Shown here: piece by piece, positions 25,874 to 34,696 of the stretch
Numbering within the stretch: the first letter of the stretch is position 1
Layout: every line of letters begins with the position of its first letter
Source of the DNA: Alkaliphilus hydrothermalis
GTDB lineage: Bacteria; Bacillota; Clostridia; Peptostreptococcales; Natronincolaceae
Direction of reading: 5' to 3'
Assembly (NCBI RefSeq): GCF_016908555.1
Contig: NZ_JAFBEE010000012.1
Span: 1 to 64,000 of the forward strand
DNA: 64,000 nt
The notes under the pieces: generated by a model
Told to the model about the DNA's origin: nothing
Seen by the model: the letters and a program-made list of their open reading frames with translations, nothing else
Database searches by the model: none
Made by a program: the position numbers and the translations under genes

Positions 25874-27163
25874 ATGGCAAATTTACATCCTAGATTAAAA
25901 AAGTATATATTTATAGTAATAGTAATTGCTATTTTAACTTTTTTAGGAATGTATAGATACTACAATATGCCAGATTATAGTGTTCTTACGGTATTTACTT
26001 TGCTATCACTAATGGTTGAATCATTAGTAATAGTATTACCCGGTGGAGGGGCTGTATCTGTAGGATTTGCAGTGTCTCTGACAGCCATGATTATTACAGG
26101 GCCATTAGGAGCTGCCATTTCTTGTTCAGTGGGATTAATGTTGAGATATGGCAAAACTTCACGAGAACCAACTAGACATATTTTTAATACTCCTTTATAT
26201 AAGACCTTATTTAATGGAGCACAGAGCTTTCTATCAGTGGGGCTTGCTTCGATTGTTTATTATAGTTTTAACACAGATATAGGAGACACAAACTTCTATA
26301 CAAATATAGTGCCGCTATTATTATCAATTATTATATATGTTATAGTGAATGCTTCTATCATGACAAAACTCCTTTCTATGCTCAATAATAAGTCCTTCGT
26401 AAACATGTTTTTAGGTAATTTCAAATGGATGTTACCCAATTGCTTCATCGTAGCATCTTTGGGTATTTTTTTGAGTATTATCTATTTAAACTATGGAACT
26501 GCCATCATGTTGATATTCTTTGGTCCATTGCTACTAGCACGATTTTCCTTCAAGCTATACTTAGATATGAAGCAGATATACTTCGAGACTGTCTATGCCC
26601 TATCAAAAACAGTTGAAGCAAAGGATCCTTATACTGATGGCCATTCCAAAAGAGTAGCTGAATATGCGGAGAAGATAGGGAAAAGGATGAAATTAAAGAA
26701 TAATCAAATTGATACATTAAAGACTGCAGCGCTATTACACGATATAGGAAAAATTGGAATTAGTGATAATCTATTAAATAAACCAGATAAGCTAACTAAT
26801 GAAGAGTTTAGTATAATTAAGACCCATCCCGCTATAGGAGTAGACATCTTAAGTACTGTTGACTTTTTAAAGGATGTAAGGGATGTCATACTAAAGCATC
26901 ATGAAAAGTATGGTGGAAGTGGATATCCACTAGGATTGAGGGAAGACGAAATACCTCTGGAAGCCTATATCTTAGCAGCTGCTGATGCCTTTGACGCCAT
27001 GACCAGTGATCGTTCCTATAGAAAGGGCATGACAAAAGAGAAAGCAATAAGTATTCTACAGGAGGATGCCGGTAGTCACTTCCATCCACAAGTAGTTGAA
27101 TGCTTTGTAAAAATAATATTAGAAGAACTTTCTTCAGGACCTTTACCCAATTTTCAGCATTAA
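25874..27163 (+). CDS. Membrane HD-GYP domain protein, probable c-di-GMP phosphodiesterase
   Basis: A 429-residue protein. The N-terminal 230 residues form about six or seven membrane spans of a MASE-like sensor. The C-terminal HD-GYP domain starts at ALSKTVEAKDPYTDGHSKRV, with the HD pair in LLHDIGKIGI, then KTHPAIG, LKHHEKYGGSGYPLG (the GYP motif) and AAADAFDAMTSDRSYRKGM. All metal and GYP residues are intact, so it should break down c-di-GMP, favouring motility. Start chosen at 25874 with TGGAGG ahead. Close to flagellar and chemotaxis genes. Confidence 0.88.
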   Translation: MANLHPRLKKYIFIVIVIAILTFLGMYRYYNMPDYSVLTVFTLLSLMVESLVIVLPGGGAVSVGFAVSLTAMIITGPLGAAISCSVGLMLRYGKTSREPTRHIFNTPLYKTLFNGAQSFLSVGLASIVYYSFNTDIGDTNFYTNIVPLLLSIIIYVIVNASIMTKLLSMLNNKSFVNMFLGNFKWMLPNCFIVASLGIFLSIIYLNYGTAIMLIFFGPLLLARFSFKLYLDMKQIYFETVYALSKTVEAKDPYTDGHSKRVAEYAEKIGKRMKLKNNQIDTLKTAALLHDIGKIGISDNLLNKPDKLTNEEFSIIKTHPAIGVDILSTVDFLKDVRDVILKHHEKYGGSGYPLGLREDEIPLEAYILAAADAFDAMTSDRSYRKGMTKEKAISILQEDAGSHFHPQVVECFVKIILEELSSGPLPNFQH

Positions 27164-27382
27164 GGGAAATATACTCCCTTTGAATTGGTAAGGTCTTTTG
27201 CTTTTTACAGCTTTAAAAGCATCCCGAACTTATCATCAATGAAATCTAGAATTATGAGAGAACAATGATGAAAATTGTAAATATTATAAAAAAACAATTA
27301 CTTTTTGTAAAAACCTGCAGGTAAATTTATGTAAATATAGAATTATATATTCAGTTACACGAAAATTCAGGAGGTGTTTAAA

Positions 27383-28858
27383 ATGAGTATTAAAGACGAG
27401 ACCCACAAAAAAAATCAACTTATGGTAATATTGATTTCCATTTCTGTAGTTTTAGGAATCATTGATAATCTAATCACAGCAAAGGGAGCTACGGCATTGC
27501 TGGTCATTGCATTGGTAGGCGGAGGATTTTCAGGAATACTAGCATATTTAGTCATCAGAAAAAAAGCAGTAGATTATGTGGTGTATGTTGCCATAGTAGG
27601 ATTACAGCTATTAGTCCTAGGCTTACTGATACTTGCCCCAGGGATCTACTCATATTTAGTTATCTATCTTACCTTGTTTTTAATATCCCTCTATCAGAAT
27701 TACAAACCTGTGTTATTATCTGGTATTTTGAGTATACTTATCTCCACCTATGCATTACTAAACTATAATGAATTTATATTTCCCAATTATAATTCGATGC
27801 AAAACATATTTACCTTTAATTTCCTTATAGGGTTAGCGGTATTCTTAATTGTACTACAATGCAGATATAGTCAGAGACTTAGAGAAGTAGTGGATAAGAA
27901 CCAAGAGACTTTACTCAAGTCAAGGGAACGGAACGAAAAAATTCTACAACAAATAAGGAATTCAGTGGAGATATTAGCTCCCTTTAGTGAGAGTTTAAAG
28001 GAAAACATGAATTTAACTAGAGCAATCTCAAGCCAATTAACCAAAACGTTTGATACGATTGGTGTTAGTGTTGAGGATGAGGCTGCCAGCATTGGAGAAA
28101 TTAACCAATTTATGCAGTTTAATAAAAATCAGCTTGGGGACGTATTGTATTCATCAAACACGATGAAGGGGTTATCGGAAAATACCCTGGCCATTTCCAA
28201 AAGTGGTAATCAAAAGATGAGTCTATTAAATGAAAAAATTAATGATGTTGATATGCAAATAGACCATTCTGTAGCATTAATGAATACCTTAACCGATCGG
28301 GTTAAGAAAATTGAAGAAATCCTTACTACTGTTAATAATATTGCAGAGCAAACGAACCTGCTGGCATTAAATGCTTCGATTGAAAGTGCTAGGGCAGGGG
28401 AGGCAGGTAGAGGATTTGCTGTTGTAGCCGATGAAATCAGAAAGCTGGCAGAGCACTCCCAGGAATCAAATAAGCTGATTAGTGTAATCCTACAGGAAAT
28501 ACAAGGGGAGACTAATAATGTTGCCAACAAAATAATTAATTGCCAGCAATCAGTAAAGAATAGCAAGACAGAAACAAATGGCGTGCGGGAAATCATTCAA
28601 CAGATTGAAGTCAATACAAAGGATGTTGTAGCTCAATCCAGTGGTTTGGATCAAAAGATTAGTAGTCTGACGGACTCTTTTGCCACGATTGGAAATAAAA
28701 TAGAAAATATTTATTCTATTACCCAATCAAATTTATCGTCTGTACAGGAGGCAGTTACAAGCTCCCATCAACAGACCCAAAATGTTGATCATCTTTCAAA
28801 TGGTTATGATAAAGTAAATCAGTTAATTACTGAATTAACCAGTGTTTCAAAAACATAA
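27383..28858 (+). CDS. Methyl-accepting chemotaxis protein without periplasmic sensor
   Basis: A 491-residue receptor. About six membrane spans lie in residues 10-170 with only short loops, so it probably senses within the membrane or membrane state and not by a periplasmic domain; there is no clear HAMP. The signalling region covers about 215-490, with the hairpin tip NLLALNASIESARAGEAGRGFAVVADEIRKLAEHS near residues 320-358. No CheR-binding pentapeptide at the end. Start chosen at 27383, with AGGAGGTG six bases ahead. A terminator follows. Confidence 0.9.
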   Translation: MSIKDETHKKNQLMVILISISVVLGIIDNLITAKGATALLVIALVGGGFSGILAYLVIRKKAVDYVVYVAIVGLQLLVLGLLILAPGIYSYLVIYLTLFLISLYQNYKPVLLSGILSILISTYALLNYNEFIFPNYNSMQNIFTFNFLIGLAVFLIVLQCRYSQRLREVVDKNQETLLKSRERNEKILQQIRNSVEILAPFSESLKENMNLTRAISSQLTKTFDTIGVSVEDEAASIGEINQFMQFNKNQLGDVLYSSNTMKGLSENTLAISKSGNQKMSLLNEKINDVDMQIDHSVALMNTLTDRVKKIEEILTTVNNIAEQTNLLALNASIESARAGEAGRGFAVVADEIRKLAEHSQESNKLISVILQEIQGETNNVANKIINCQQSVKNSKTETNGVREIIQQIEVNTKDVVAQSSGLDQKISSLTDSFATIGNKIENIYSITQSNLSSVQEAVTSSHQQTQNVDHLSNGYDKVNQLITELTSVSKT

Positions 28859-28875
28859 ACAGGTAAAAAGATGTA

Positions 28876-28919
28876 AAAAACTCCCCGTCAACATATTTAG
28901 TATATTTGAGGGGAGTTTT
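28876..28919 (+). terminator. Terminator between MCP and the minus-strand small gene
   Basis: AAAACTCCCC and GGGGAGTTTT form a stem around an AT-rich loop, followed by T runs. It can serve both convergent genes. Confidence 0.88.
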
Positions 28920-28938
28920 GATTTTTTAGAAGGTTTTT

Positions 28939-29115
28939 TTAGGACCCACCAGTTTTTCTGCGTTGATTATTGGGCTTTTTAGTATGTTGGCTTTGCTTAC
29001 TTGTGTTGGCGACAAAACCAGAATTTTTACCGCCGTTGTTACCTTGTTTTTTGCTTTCAAGCATTTGTTTCATAGCATCCTTCAAATTAACTTTTTTATT
29101 TTCTAATTCAGCCAT
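28939..29115 (-). CDS. Small basic protein, 58 residues, unknown
   Basis: Starts at CAT 29113-29115 with AAGGAG ahead. The sequence begins MAELENKKVNLKDAMKQMLE, becomes rich in Lys, Asn, Gln and Ser, and ends NNQRRKTGGS. The C-terminal Arg-Arg-Lys-Thr-Gly end is seen in several families of small hypothetical proteins of Firmicutes and Actinobacteria. It is likely disordered and could bind nucleic acid. Function unknown. It is convergent with the MCP gene. Confidence 0.65.
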   Translation of the reverse strand: MAELENKKVNLKDAMKQMLESKKQGNNGGKNSGFVANTSKQSQHTKKPNNQRRKTGGS

Positions 29116-29483
29116 AACCCAGTTCTCCTTTGTCTATTAAAAGATATAAGATATTACAATCATATTATAGTATATTAAAAAATAATAAACAATGGGTTAA
29201 ATACTCAATGGGGCACAAAAAATAAAAAAAACACTTCATTAGATTCCATTAAGAGATTCAGCTAGATATAAAAACAGCACTGGAACGTATTGATTGAGTA
29301 TACACTAGGGTAGATTCAGATAAGGGATGCTTTGAGGGACGAAATTTTTTATATTTGAAGTATTTAAGCAGGAAGATGTAATTCTAGCTAGAATATATAT
29401 ATTTAGGAACAGTCTAAAAGTGTTTAATAATTTTAAGTTTAAACAAGTGACTAAATTATGCAATTATATAAGGAGGAATAAGA
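29116..29483. other. Gene-free stretch before nif3-like gene
   Basis: AT-rich and without a credible ORF on either strand. On the minus strand a TATAAT-like word near 29165-29175 may be the promoter of the 58-residue protein. No structured RNA signature is recognised. Confidence 0.5.
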
Positions 29484-30311
29484 ATGAATACACAAGAAAT
29501 TATGGATCTTGCCTTAGAACTGGCTGGATTAAAAGAGGTGCCTGAAGACTGTGGAATCATCGTTGAAGGGGATAACATTAAAAAGGTTGCTATTGGAGTA
29601 GATATGGAGTTAGCTGAGTTAATGCTAGCTAAGGAATTAGGGGTGGACTTAGTGATCACCCACCATCCAACTGGAGGAAGCGCAAGAATTAACCTTCACA
29701 AAGTGATGGATAATCAAATAGACAAGATGGTAGCGGCTGGAGTTCCTATTAACAAAGCACAAAAAGCACTATGTGAGAAAAAGGGGCAAGTAGAAAGAGC
29801 TCTTCATGTATCTAACTATGACAGATCTGCTTCAGCAGCTAGATTATTAAATATGCCCTTCATGGGAATCCATACACCAACAGATATTATGGCAGAACGT
29901 AAAGTTCAAAACCTACTGGACGAAAAGCTAAAAGATAATCCAAAAGCAACTTTGCAGGATATAGTTGATGCTCTAGAAACTTTACCTGAGTATCAAAAAA
30001 CATTAGCAAAACCTGTGATTAGAGTAGGCGGAAAAGATGATTTTGCTGGTAAGGTTTATGTAACAATGGCTGGTGGTACTGGTGGTGGAGTAGCTGTACA
30101 AAAAGCTTACTTCGAAGCAGGTGTAGGTACAGCAGTAGTAATGCATATGCCAGAAGACGTTATCAAAGCAGTAAAAGAGCAAAACATAGGAAATGTCGTA
30201 GTCGCAGGACATATGGCCAGTGACTCAGTTGGAATCAATGAGTTGGCTATGGCATTAGAAGGAAAAGGTATTGAAGTTATTAGAATGAGCGGGTTAATCG
30301 ACCCTAAATAG
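29484..30311 (+). CDS. Nif3-like dinuclear metal-centre protein
   Basis: A 275-residue Nif3/YqfO/DUF34 family protein. The metal ligands can be seen in VITHHPTGG near residue 57-65 and the late AGHMASDSVGINELA near 246-260. These proteins form a hexameric toroid with two metals per subunit; a role in repair of damaged metabolites or metal handling has been proposed but is unsettled. AAGGAGG precedes the ATG. Expressed alone, with a strong shared terminator after it. Confidence 0.85.
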   Translation: MNTQEIMDLALELAGLKEVPEDCGIIVEGDNIKKVAIGVDMELAELMLAKELGVDLVITHHPTGGSARINLHKVMDNQIDKMVAAGVPINKAQKALCEKKGQVERALHVSNYDRSASAARLLNMPFMGIHTPTDIMAERKVQNLLDEKLKDNPKATLQDIVDALETLPEYQKTLAKPVIRVGGKDDFAGKVYVTMAGGTGGGVAVQKAYFEAGVGTAVVMHMPEDVIKAVKEQNIGNVVVAGHMASDSVGINELAMALEGKGIEVIRMSGLIDPK

Positions 30312-30340
30312 GAGCCAAGTAAAACATTAGTAAAAAAAAT

Positions 30341-30376
30341 GGACCAGGAGCTGAGGATTTCAGTTGCCTGGTCCTT
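30341..30376. terminator. Bidirectional terminator between nif3-like and msrB
   Basis: GGACCAGG and CCTGGTCC pair around a partly paired loop, with A run on the left and T run on the right, so it can end both convergent transcripts. Confidence 0.88.
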
Positions 30377-30393
30377 CTTTAGCACTATTTCGA

Positions 30394-30852
30394 CTATCTT
30401 ATCCTATTAAAAAGGTCAATGTATTCTCCATATCCTTCTTTTTCTAAATCCTCCAGAGGGATAAAGCGTAGGGCTGCACCATTGATACAGTAACGAAGAC
30501 CACCTTGATCTCTTGGGCCATCATCAAAGACATGTCCTAGATGGGAGTCTCCTGATTTACTTTTCACTTCGGTACGAATCATTCCATGGCTTAGATCTTT
30601 TTCTTCTTTCACATTATTTTCAATAGGCTTAGTGAAGCTAGGCCATCCACAGCCAGCATCGTACTTGTCTATGGAACTAAACAAAGGCTCCCCTGTAACG
30701 ATATCAACATATATTCCTGCTTCAGTATGCTTGTCATATTCATGGGAGAAAGGTCTTTCGGTAGCTGCCTCCTGTGTAACTTTATATTGTAATGGGTTAA
30801 GTTTTTTCATAAGCTCTTCTTTACTAGGTTTATGATACTGTTTTTTATCCAT
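30394..30852 (-). CDS. msrB: Peptide methionine-R-sulfoxide reductase
   Basis: Reduces the R form of methionine sulfoxide in proteins. The 152-residue protein has FSHEYDKHTEAGIYVDIVTG, AGCGWPSFTKPI, HLGHVFDDGP and the catalytic RYCINGAALRFIP. The zinc-binding CxxC pairs of many MsrB proteins are absent (GEPLFSS in place of CEPLF), so this is the zinc-free type; the Cys of GCGWPSF may be the resolving residue. GGAGT-like site before the ATG. Confidence 0.96.
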   Translation of the reverse strand: MDKKQYHKPSKEELMKKLNPLQYKVTQEAATERPFSHEYDKHTEAGIYVDIVTGEPLFSSIDKYDAGCGWPSFTKPIENNVKEEKDLSHGMIRTEVKSKSGDSHLGHVFDDGPRDQGGLRYCINGAALRFIPLEDLEKEGYGEYIDLFNRIR

Positions 30853-31130
30853 TGAAATACTCCTTTCATTTTACTTTGAATGTCTTTCATTAGTTTAACA
30901 AGATCTATAAGGTAGTATGGATCTATAGTTGGTATTATATTTATATATGCTCGGTATCTGAATTATTTTATACTTTTGACTAGTTTTCTGAGAAAAGTCA
31001 TGGAATAGGGTGATAGTACTATTTCAATTTACTAAGAAAGATTATTTAATAAAAGTACCATAAAAAATAATAACTTTCGAAGAATATAAATTAATAAAAT
31101 AAATGAAGACCATAATATGAAGGGGAGTTG

Positions 31131-31367
31131 ATGGTGGTGGGTGAAACGCTGGAGAACTGTATTATCTGTGGAGATCTCTTTAAAAGTAAAGACGGTACAA
31201 TATGCCCTAAATGCCTAGATGTTAAGGAAAGTCCCTATAAAATTGTCAAAGATTATATATTTTTTCATCGGGGCTCTAGTATATGGGAAGTAGCCCAAGC
31301 AACTGGAGTGGAACCTAAATTAATTTTAAAATATATGAAGGATGGTAGAATCACCCCAGTTGATTAA
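31131..31367 (+). CDS. Small YvyF-like zinc-ribbon/HTH protein
   Basis: About 78 residues. CIICGDLFKSKDGTICPKC near the N-terminus is a four-Cys zinc knuckle, and FHRGSSIWEVAQATGVEPKLILKYMKDGRI is a helix-turn-helix close to the one in the yvyF product at 7147, so the two are short and long paralogues. AGGGGAG at 31121-31127 could serve ATG 31131 or the GTG codons at 31134 and 31137; the exact start is uncertain. It precedes flaG by 1 kb. Likely flagellum-related by family, role unknown. Confidence 0.75.
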   Translation: MVVGETLENCIICGDLFKSKDGTICPKCLDVKESPYKIVKDYIFFHRGSSIWEVAQATGVEPKLILKYMKDGRITPVD

Positions 31368-31373
31368 GGTTGC

Positions 31374-32219
31374 TTAAGTAGTATAAAGTGTAATATATTC
31401 TTGAATCAATTCATCATAGGATTTCATCAATTGTAAGATTAAGGGATGGTTAGGGGAATTGAACTGTTGGTTATCTATTGACGAAATGGGAAGGATTTTT
31501 GGAGACGTTCCAGTGATAATCAATCCCTCACAATTTAGAAGAAACTCAATGGAAATGGGTTGTTCCACTACAGGAACATTTAATTTTCTGCAGAGACCCA
31601 TAACCCTTTCTCTAGTAATGCCAATCAATACATCCTTAGCTGGTGCAGTATAAATTACGCCAGATTTAACAATAAATATATTTGAGCGACTTCCCTCGGT
31701 TATTTCTTTGTTTTCATTGACCAAGATGGCTTCGTAGACATTTGAATCCTTGAGGGCTGCATTAATCATTTCTCTTTGACTGGTTGAAACAGCCTTTATA
31801 TTAGGATTTTTTCTCATGGCTGAATATAAAATAGTTGAAACGCCTTTCTGGTATTGCTTGATAGAAGGATAATGACTAGAAATGAAAAAAAGATATATGT
31901 CAGGAGCCTCTGTTTCAAGATTATTTACAATGATTTTAAAATTTTGCTCAGGCCTTCCGTTAGCATCCAAAAGTTGATTGATTTGCAGCTTTAATTTATC
32001 AGTGTCAATTTCATAGGAATTTGAATTTCCTAAAAGTGCAATAGAGTTATTTAATCGATTTAGGTGTTCCTCCAGAAATAGGGGGACTGCATCTATGACC
32101 CTAATCACCTCATATACAGATGGGGATTTAAGTATTGCATCATGTTCAAACTCTTCTGTTGATCTAATGACGCCATTGTAAATATAGTATTTCTGATCTA
32201 TCTCTTTGTGTTGAGTCAT
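31374..32219 (-). CDS. Class IV PLP aminotransferase
   Basis: A 281-residue fold-type IV enzyme (branched-chain aminotransferase, D-amino-acid aminotransferase or aminodeoxychorismate lyase group). Visible are SPSVYEVIRVIDAVPLFLEEHLNRL near residue 32, NIKAVSTSQREMINAAL with the likely PLP Lys, and EAILVNENKEITEGSRSNIFIV. The YIYNG start is typical. Substrate cannot be told. I took the ATG at 32219 (second of two in a row) because GGAGGGG is five bases from it and only two from the first. It converges on the small YvyF-like gene with a six-base gap. Confidence 0.82.
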   Translation of the reverse strand: MTQHKEIDQKYYIYNGVIRSTEEFEHDAILKSPSVYEVIRVIDAVPLFLEEHLNRLNNSIALLGNSNSYEIDTDKLKLQINQLLDANGRPEQNFKIIVNNLETEAPDIYLFFISSHYPSIKQYQKGVSTILYSAMRKNPNIKAVSTSQREMINAALKDSNVYEAILVNENKEITEGSRSNIFIVKSGVIYTAPAKDVLIGITRERVMGLCRKLNVPVVEQPISIEFLLNCEGLIITGTSPKILPISSIDNQQFNSPNHPLILQLMKSYDELIQEYITLYTT

Positions 32220-32333
32220 CATAACCCCTCCAATTTAATAGTAGTATCCCTTTAATTATAGCACCACTATCCACCCATTTAAAAACTTTTCTTGTTATAG
32301 CAAATATGTATTAATTCTTATTATAATATATAT

Positions 32334-32360
32334 TAAACTTTTTTAGAAATCCTCCGATAA
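32334..32360 (+). promoter_or_regulatory. Sigma-28 promoter before flaG
   Basis: TAAA at 32334-32337, exactly 15 bases, TCCGATAA at 32353-32360: only one base off the consensus. Drives flaG-fliS-fliT. Confidence 0.93.
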
Positions 32361-32399
32361 TATTAATAGGAGACAATTGAATATTAGGAGGGAGCCTAA

Positions 32400-32759
32400 A
32401 TGAAGATTGATGGAGTACAAGCGGGGAATGCTTACCCCCTTCAAACTAATGCACTGGGGCAAGGAAGCCGTATAGAAAAGCCAACGGGGAGCGAACAAGC
32501 AGTTTACGGAATGTCTCAAGGAGAAAAGCAAATCTCTGAAGAAAAATTAGTAAAGGCAGTTGAAAAGGCTAATAAGAGTTTTGAGCCCTTTGATAGGCGG
32601 TTTGAAATTTCCATCCATGAAAAAACCAAGGCTGTGGTGGTAAAGGTTTTTGATTCCACTAATGACCAGTTAATTAGAGAAATTCCTAATGAAAAGCTAT
32701 TGGACATGGTGGCCCATATGTTAGAAGTAGCAGGAATCATTGTAGACAAGACGGTCTAA
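32400..32759 (+). CDS. flaG: FlaG-family flagellar protein
   Basis: A 119-residue FlaG (YvyC) protein. The FlaG core RFEISIHEKTKAVVVKVFDS and REIPNEKLLDMVAHMLE lies in residues 62-110 after a polar variable N-terminus. FlaG proteins affect filament length in some species. GGAGGG precedes the ATG. First gene of the SigD-driven flaG-fliS-fliT run. Confidence 0.92.
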   Translation: MKIDGVQAGNAYPLQTNALGQGSRIEKPTGSEQAVYGMSQGEKQISEEKLVKAVEKANKSFEPFDRRFEISIHEKTKAVVVKVFDSTNDQLIREIPNEKLLDMVAHMLEVAGIIVDKTV

Positions 32760-32791
32760 AAAAGACTATTTGAAGTTAAGGAGGGAGCAAC

Positions 32792-33172
32792 ATGGCAATG
32801 AAGAACCCCTATAATCAATATAAAGAAAACAGTGTAAAGACAGCAAGTCCTCAGGAATTAACTTTGATGCTTTATAATGGGGCGCTAAAGTTTATTAATC
32901 AAGGTAAGCTATTTATAGAGCAAAAAAATATTGCTAGTGCCAATGAATCCTTAAAACGGGCACAGGATATTATTGATGAATTAAACGTAACCCTGGACAT
33001 GAATTATGAAATATCCCATAATCTAAGAAGCCTATATACTTATATATTGGAAAAATTGTTGGAGGGGAACATGACAAAGTCCATTGAACCACTGGAAGAG
33101 GCGATTGAAATGGTAACAGAGCTTAGGGACACTTGGAAGGAAGCTATGCGATTAGCCAAGATAGGAAAATAG
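32792..33172 (+). CDS. fliS: Flagellin export chaperone
   Basis: FliS binds the C-terminus of flagellin and blocks early polymerisation; it also ties into the FliW-CsrA loop in Bacillus. The 126-residue all-helical protein has NPYNQYKENSVKTASPQELTLMLYNGALKFI and ISHNLRSLYTYILEKL, both strong family motifs. GGAGGG before the ATG. It overlaps the next gene's leader (no gap). Confidence 0.96.
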   Translation: MAMKNPYNQYKENSVKTASPQELTLMLYNGALKFINQGKLFIEQKNIASANESLKRAQDIIDELNVTLDMNYEISHNLRSLYTYILEKLLEGNMTKSIEPLEEAIEMVTELRDTWKEAMRLAKIGK

Positions 33173-33181
33173 GTGATGGAT

Positions 33182-33670
33182 ATGAATGCAGAAGTAGTGA
33201 CGGATTACCTAATTAGAATCAGTGAAGGAAAACTACAGTTAGTCAATCAGCTTTTACAACTGACACTGCAGCAACAGGACGCCCTTGAAGCAACTGAGGA
33301 AGAGGGAATTTCAGCTTTGGACCGACATATTCACAAAAAGCAAGAGGTTATGGGGAAGATAGATCTGTTGGATAAAGAATTCCTAGAAAAGTTCCAAAGC
33401 TTAAAGGATGAGCTTGGGATCAATAGCTTTGCTGACTTGACGGAAGAACCGGTAAAGGGTATAAAGGAACTGCAAAAGCAAATACAAGAAATACTAAAGG
33501 TGACAGGAAAAATTAAGGAAATTGATGAAACCAATGCCGTAAAGGCTCAACAAAATTTAGAACAGATTAAGCAGCAAATTAAAGTTGTTAAACTTGGTAA
33601 GAAAACTAACCAAGGATATGGTAAAAAGTTCAATGAAATCCATTCTATTTTAATTGATAAAAAGAAGTAA
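33182..33670 (+). CDS. fliT: FliT/FlgN-like flagellar chaperone
   Basis: A 162-residue coiled-coil-rich protein directly after fliS, the place of fliT in Bacillus. It is built of long charged helices (LEATEEEGISALDRHIHKKQ, LKVTGKIKEIDETNAVKAQQ) like FlgN/FliT chaperones for FliD and HAPs. AGGTGAT is six bases ahead of the ATG at 33182; ATG 33176 and GTG 33173 are alternatives. The promoter of the downstream RNA lies in its last codons. Confidence 0.75.
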   Translation: MNAEVVTDYLIRISEGKLQLVNQLLQLTLQQQDALEATEEEGISALDRHIHKKQEVMGKIDLLDKEFLEKFQSLKDELGINSFADLTEEPVKGIKELQKQIQEILKVTGKIKEIDETNAVKAQQNLEQIKQQIKVVKLGKKTNQGYGKKFNEIHSILIDKKK

Positions 33671-33682
33671 ATAAGGTATAAT
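33654..33682 (+). promoter_or_regulatory. Strong SigA promoter for the raiA RNA
   Basis: TTGATA at 33654-33659, 17 bases, TATAAT at 33677-33682. The minus-35 is in the last codons of fliT and the minus-10 just past its stop. Strength fits a highly expressed RNA. Confidence 0.85.
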
Positions 33683-33688
33683 GAAATG

Positions 33689-33936
33689 TATGCATGAAGG
33701 TCTGTGGTTGAAAGTCCAAGCCAGTCGCAGGCAAAAGGATCCACGTAAGATAACCAAAAATCGAGTTATTGATCATGGTGCGGCTTAGAGGTAAGACCTG
33801 CCGGGAAAACCGAGAGGGGCAGTAGTGAAGGCAACCCCGAGCGAACCCTCCAGCAGGCGAGTGTGGGGTCAAAAACCAGGTCAGCTTCATGTCCTTAAAA
33901 AAGTCTTTGATATTTTATATATCAAGGGCTTTTTTA
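33689..33936 (+). ncRNA. raiA-type structured noncoding RNA
   Basis: About 245 bases without an ORF, rich in G and C compared with its surroundings and packed with complementary segments: GGTCTGTGG, GAAAGTCC, GCCAGTCGCAGGC, CGGCTTAGAGGTAAGACCTGCCG, CCGAGAGGGGC, CCCCGAGCGAACCC. It has its own strong promoter and ends in a stem with TCTTTGATA and TATCAAGGG followed by T7. Position between fliT and raiA, in a Clostridia-like genome, agrees with the raiA RNA motif, known to lie near raiA and comFC. The identity is from context and memory of the motif; function of this RNA class is not settled. Confidence 0.75.
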
Positions 33937-34224
33937 CTTTTTAGTAAATGCGCTTCAACATAAGTCATCAGTTAAATCTTCCGAAGGAAGACTTTGTTCT
34001 AAGGAATATGAAAGTTCTACATTAAATGAATACTATAAGAATAACTAAAAGCCATTATGAATAATCATACAAGATTAACTACAAAAAAAATTTATTTTCC
34101 ATATTACAACAAATAATTTTTGAGAAAATATTATCAATAAATTGCAATCGTTTAAATTTCAATATTATGAATAAGTACTTTACATAATGGGTATAATAAT
34201 AGGGTTGTGGAAGTTTTCCAAGTT

Positions 34225-34455
34225 TTATGCACACCGACTAACACCCTTGTCCCATTGGAAAATAAGTTATCAACAAAACTATACACATTATCCACAGGTT
34301 ATCTATAAACATATACACAATCAAAAAACAAATTATCCACAAGAAAAATGTCGAATAAAACTGAAAAGTCAACAGCTTTGAAGGAAACTGTCTATAGGAA
34401 TTTAGGGCTAAATCGTAATATTATTATTTTTTTATGAATATAATAATAATCCACA
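34225..34455 (+). other. Cluster of DnaA boxes with adjacent AT-rich tract
   Basis: Three perfect TTATNCACA boxes occur in one orientation at 34225-34233, 34288-34296 and 34333-34341. Near matches in the same orientation are at 34267-34275 (TTATCAACA), 34279-34287 (CTATACACA), 34299-34307, 34311-34319 (ATATACACA) and 34447-34455 (TAATCCACA). An almost pure AT tract lies at about 34410-34450. No dnaA, dnaN or rpmH is present, so this is probably not oriC itself but an accessory DnaA-binding locus. The rest of 33937-34696 has no credible gene. Confidence 0.75.
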
Positions 34456-34696
34456 TTTAAATAAAGTATGCTTAAGAATGACAGTTCAAAAGTGGCTTGA
34501 TATACAATATTAGGCGTACATAGTTCACCCTCAGAAAGCGAATTATAAAAAGTGTACAAACTTTTTGTTTAGGAGTCCAAGCGGTGGGTAAATATTGGAT
34601 AAATAATCAAAAGATTTATTTAATTTTAATAAGTAATCACTTTTAAACTAACGTAGCTGTTGGTTTAAATCTATAGAAGTGAAGGGAGCTGAACAT

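Noticed and set aside
27162..27182. Terminator after HD-GYP gene
   Set aside because: AAGGGA/TCCCTT hairpin is short and is not followed by a clear T run; could not be supported.
34187..34381. 64-codon ORF
   Set aside because: Encodes only low-complexity sequence from the DnaA-box region, without a ribosome site.
34225..34455. Chromosomal origin oriC
   Set aside because: Boxes and AT tract fit, but dnaA, dnaN, rpmH and gyrase genes are absent from the window; accessory DnaA locus is more likely, so it is reported as a cluster only.
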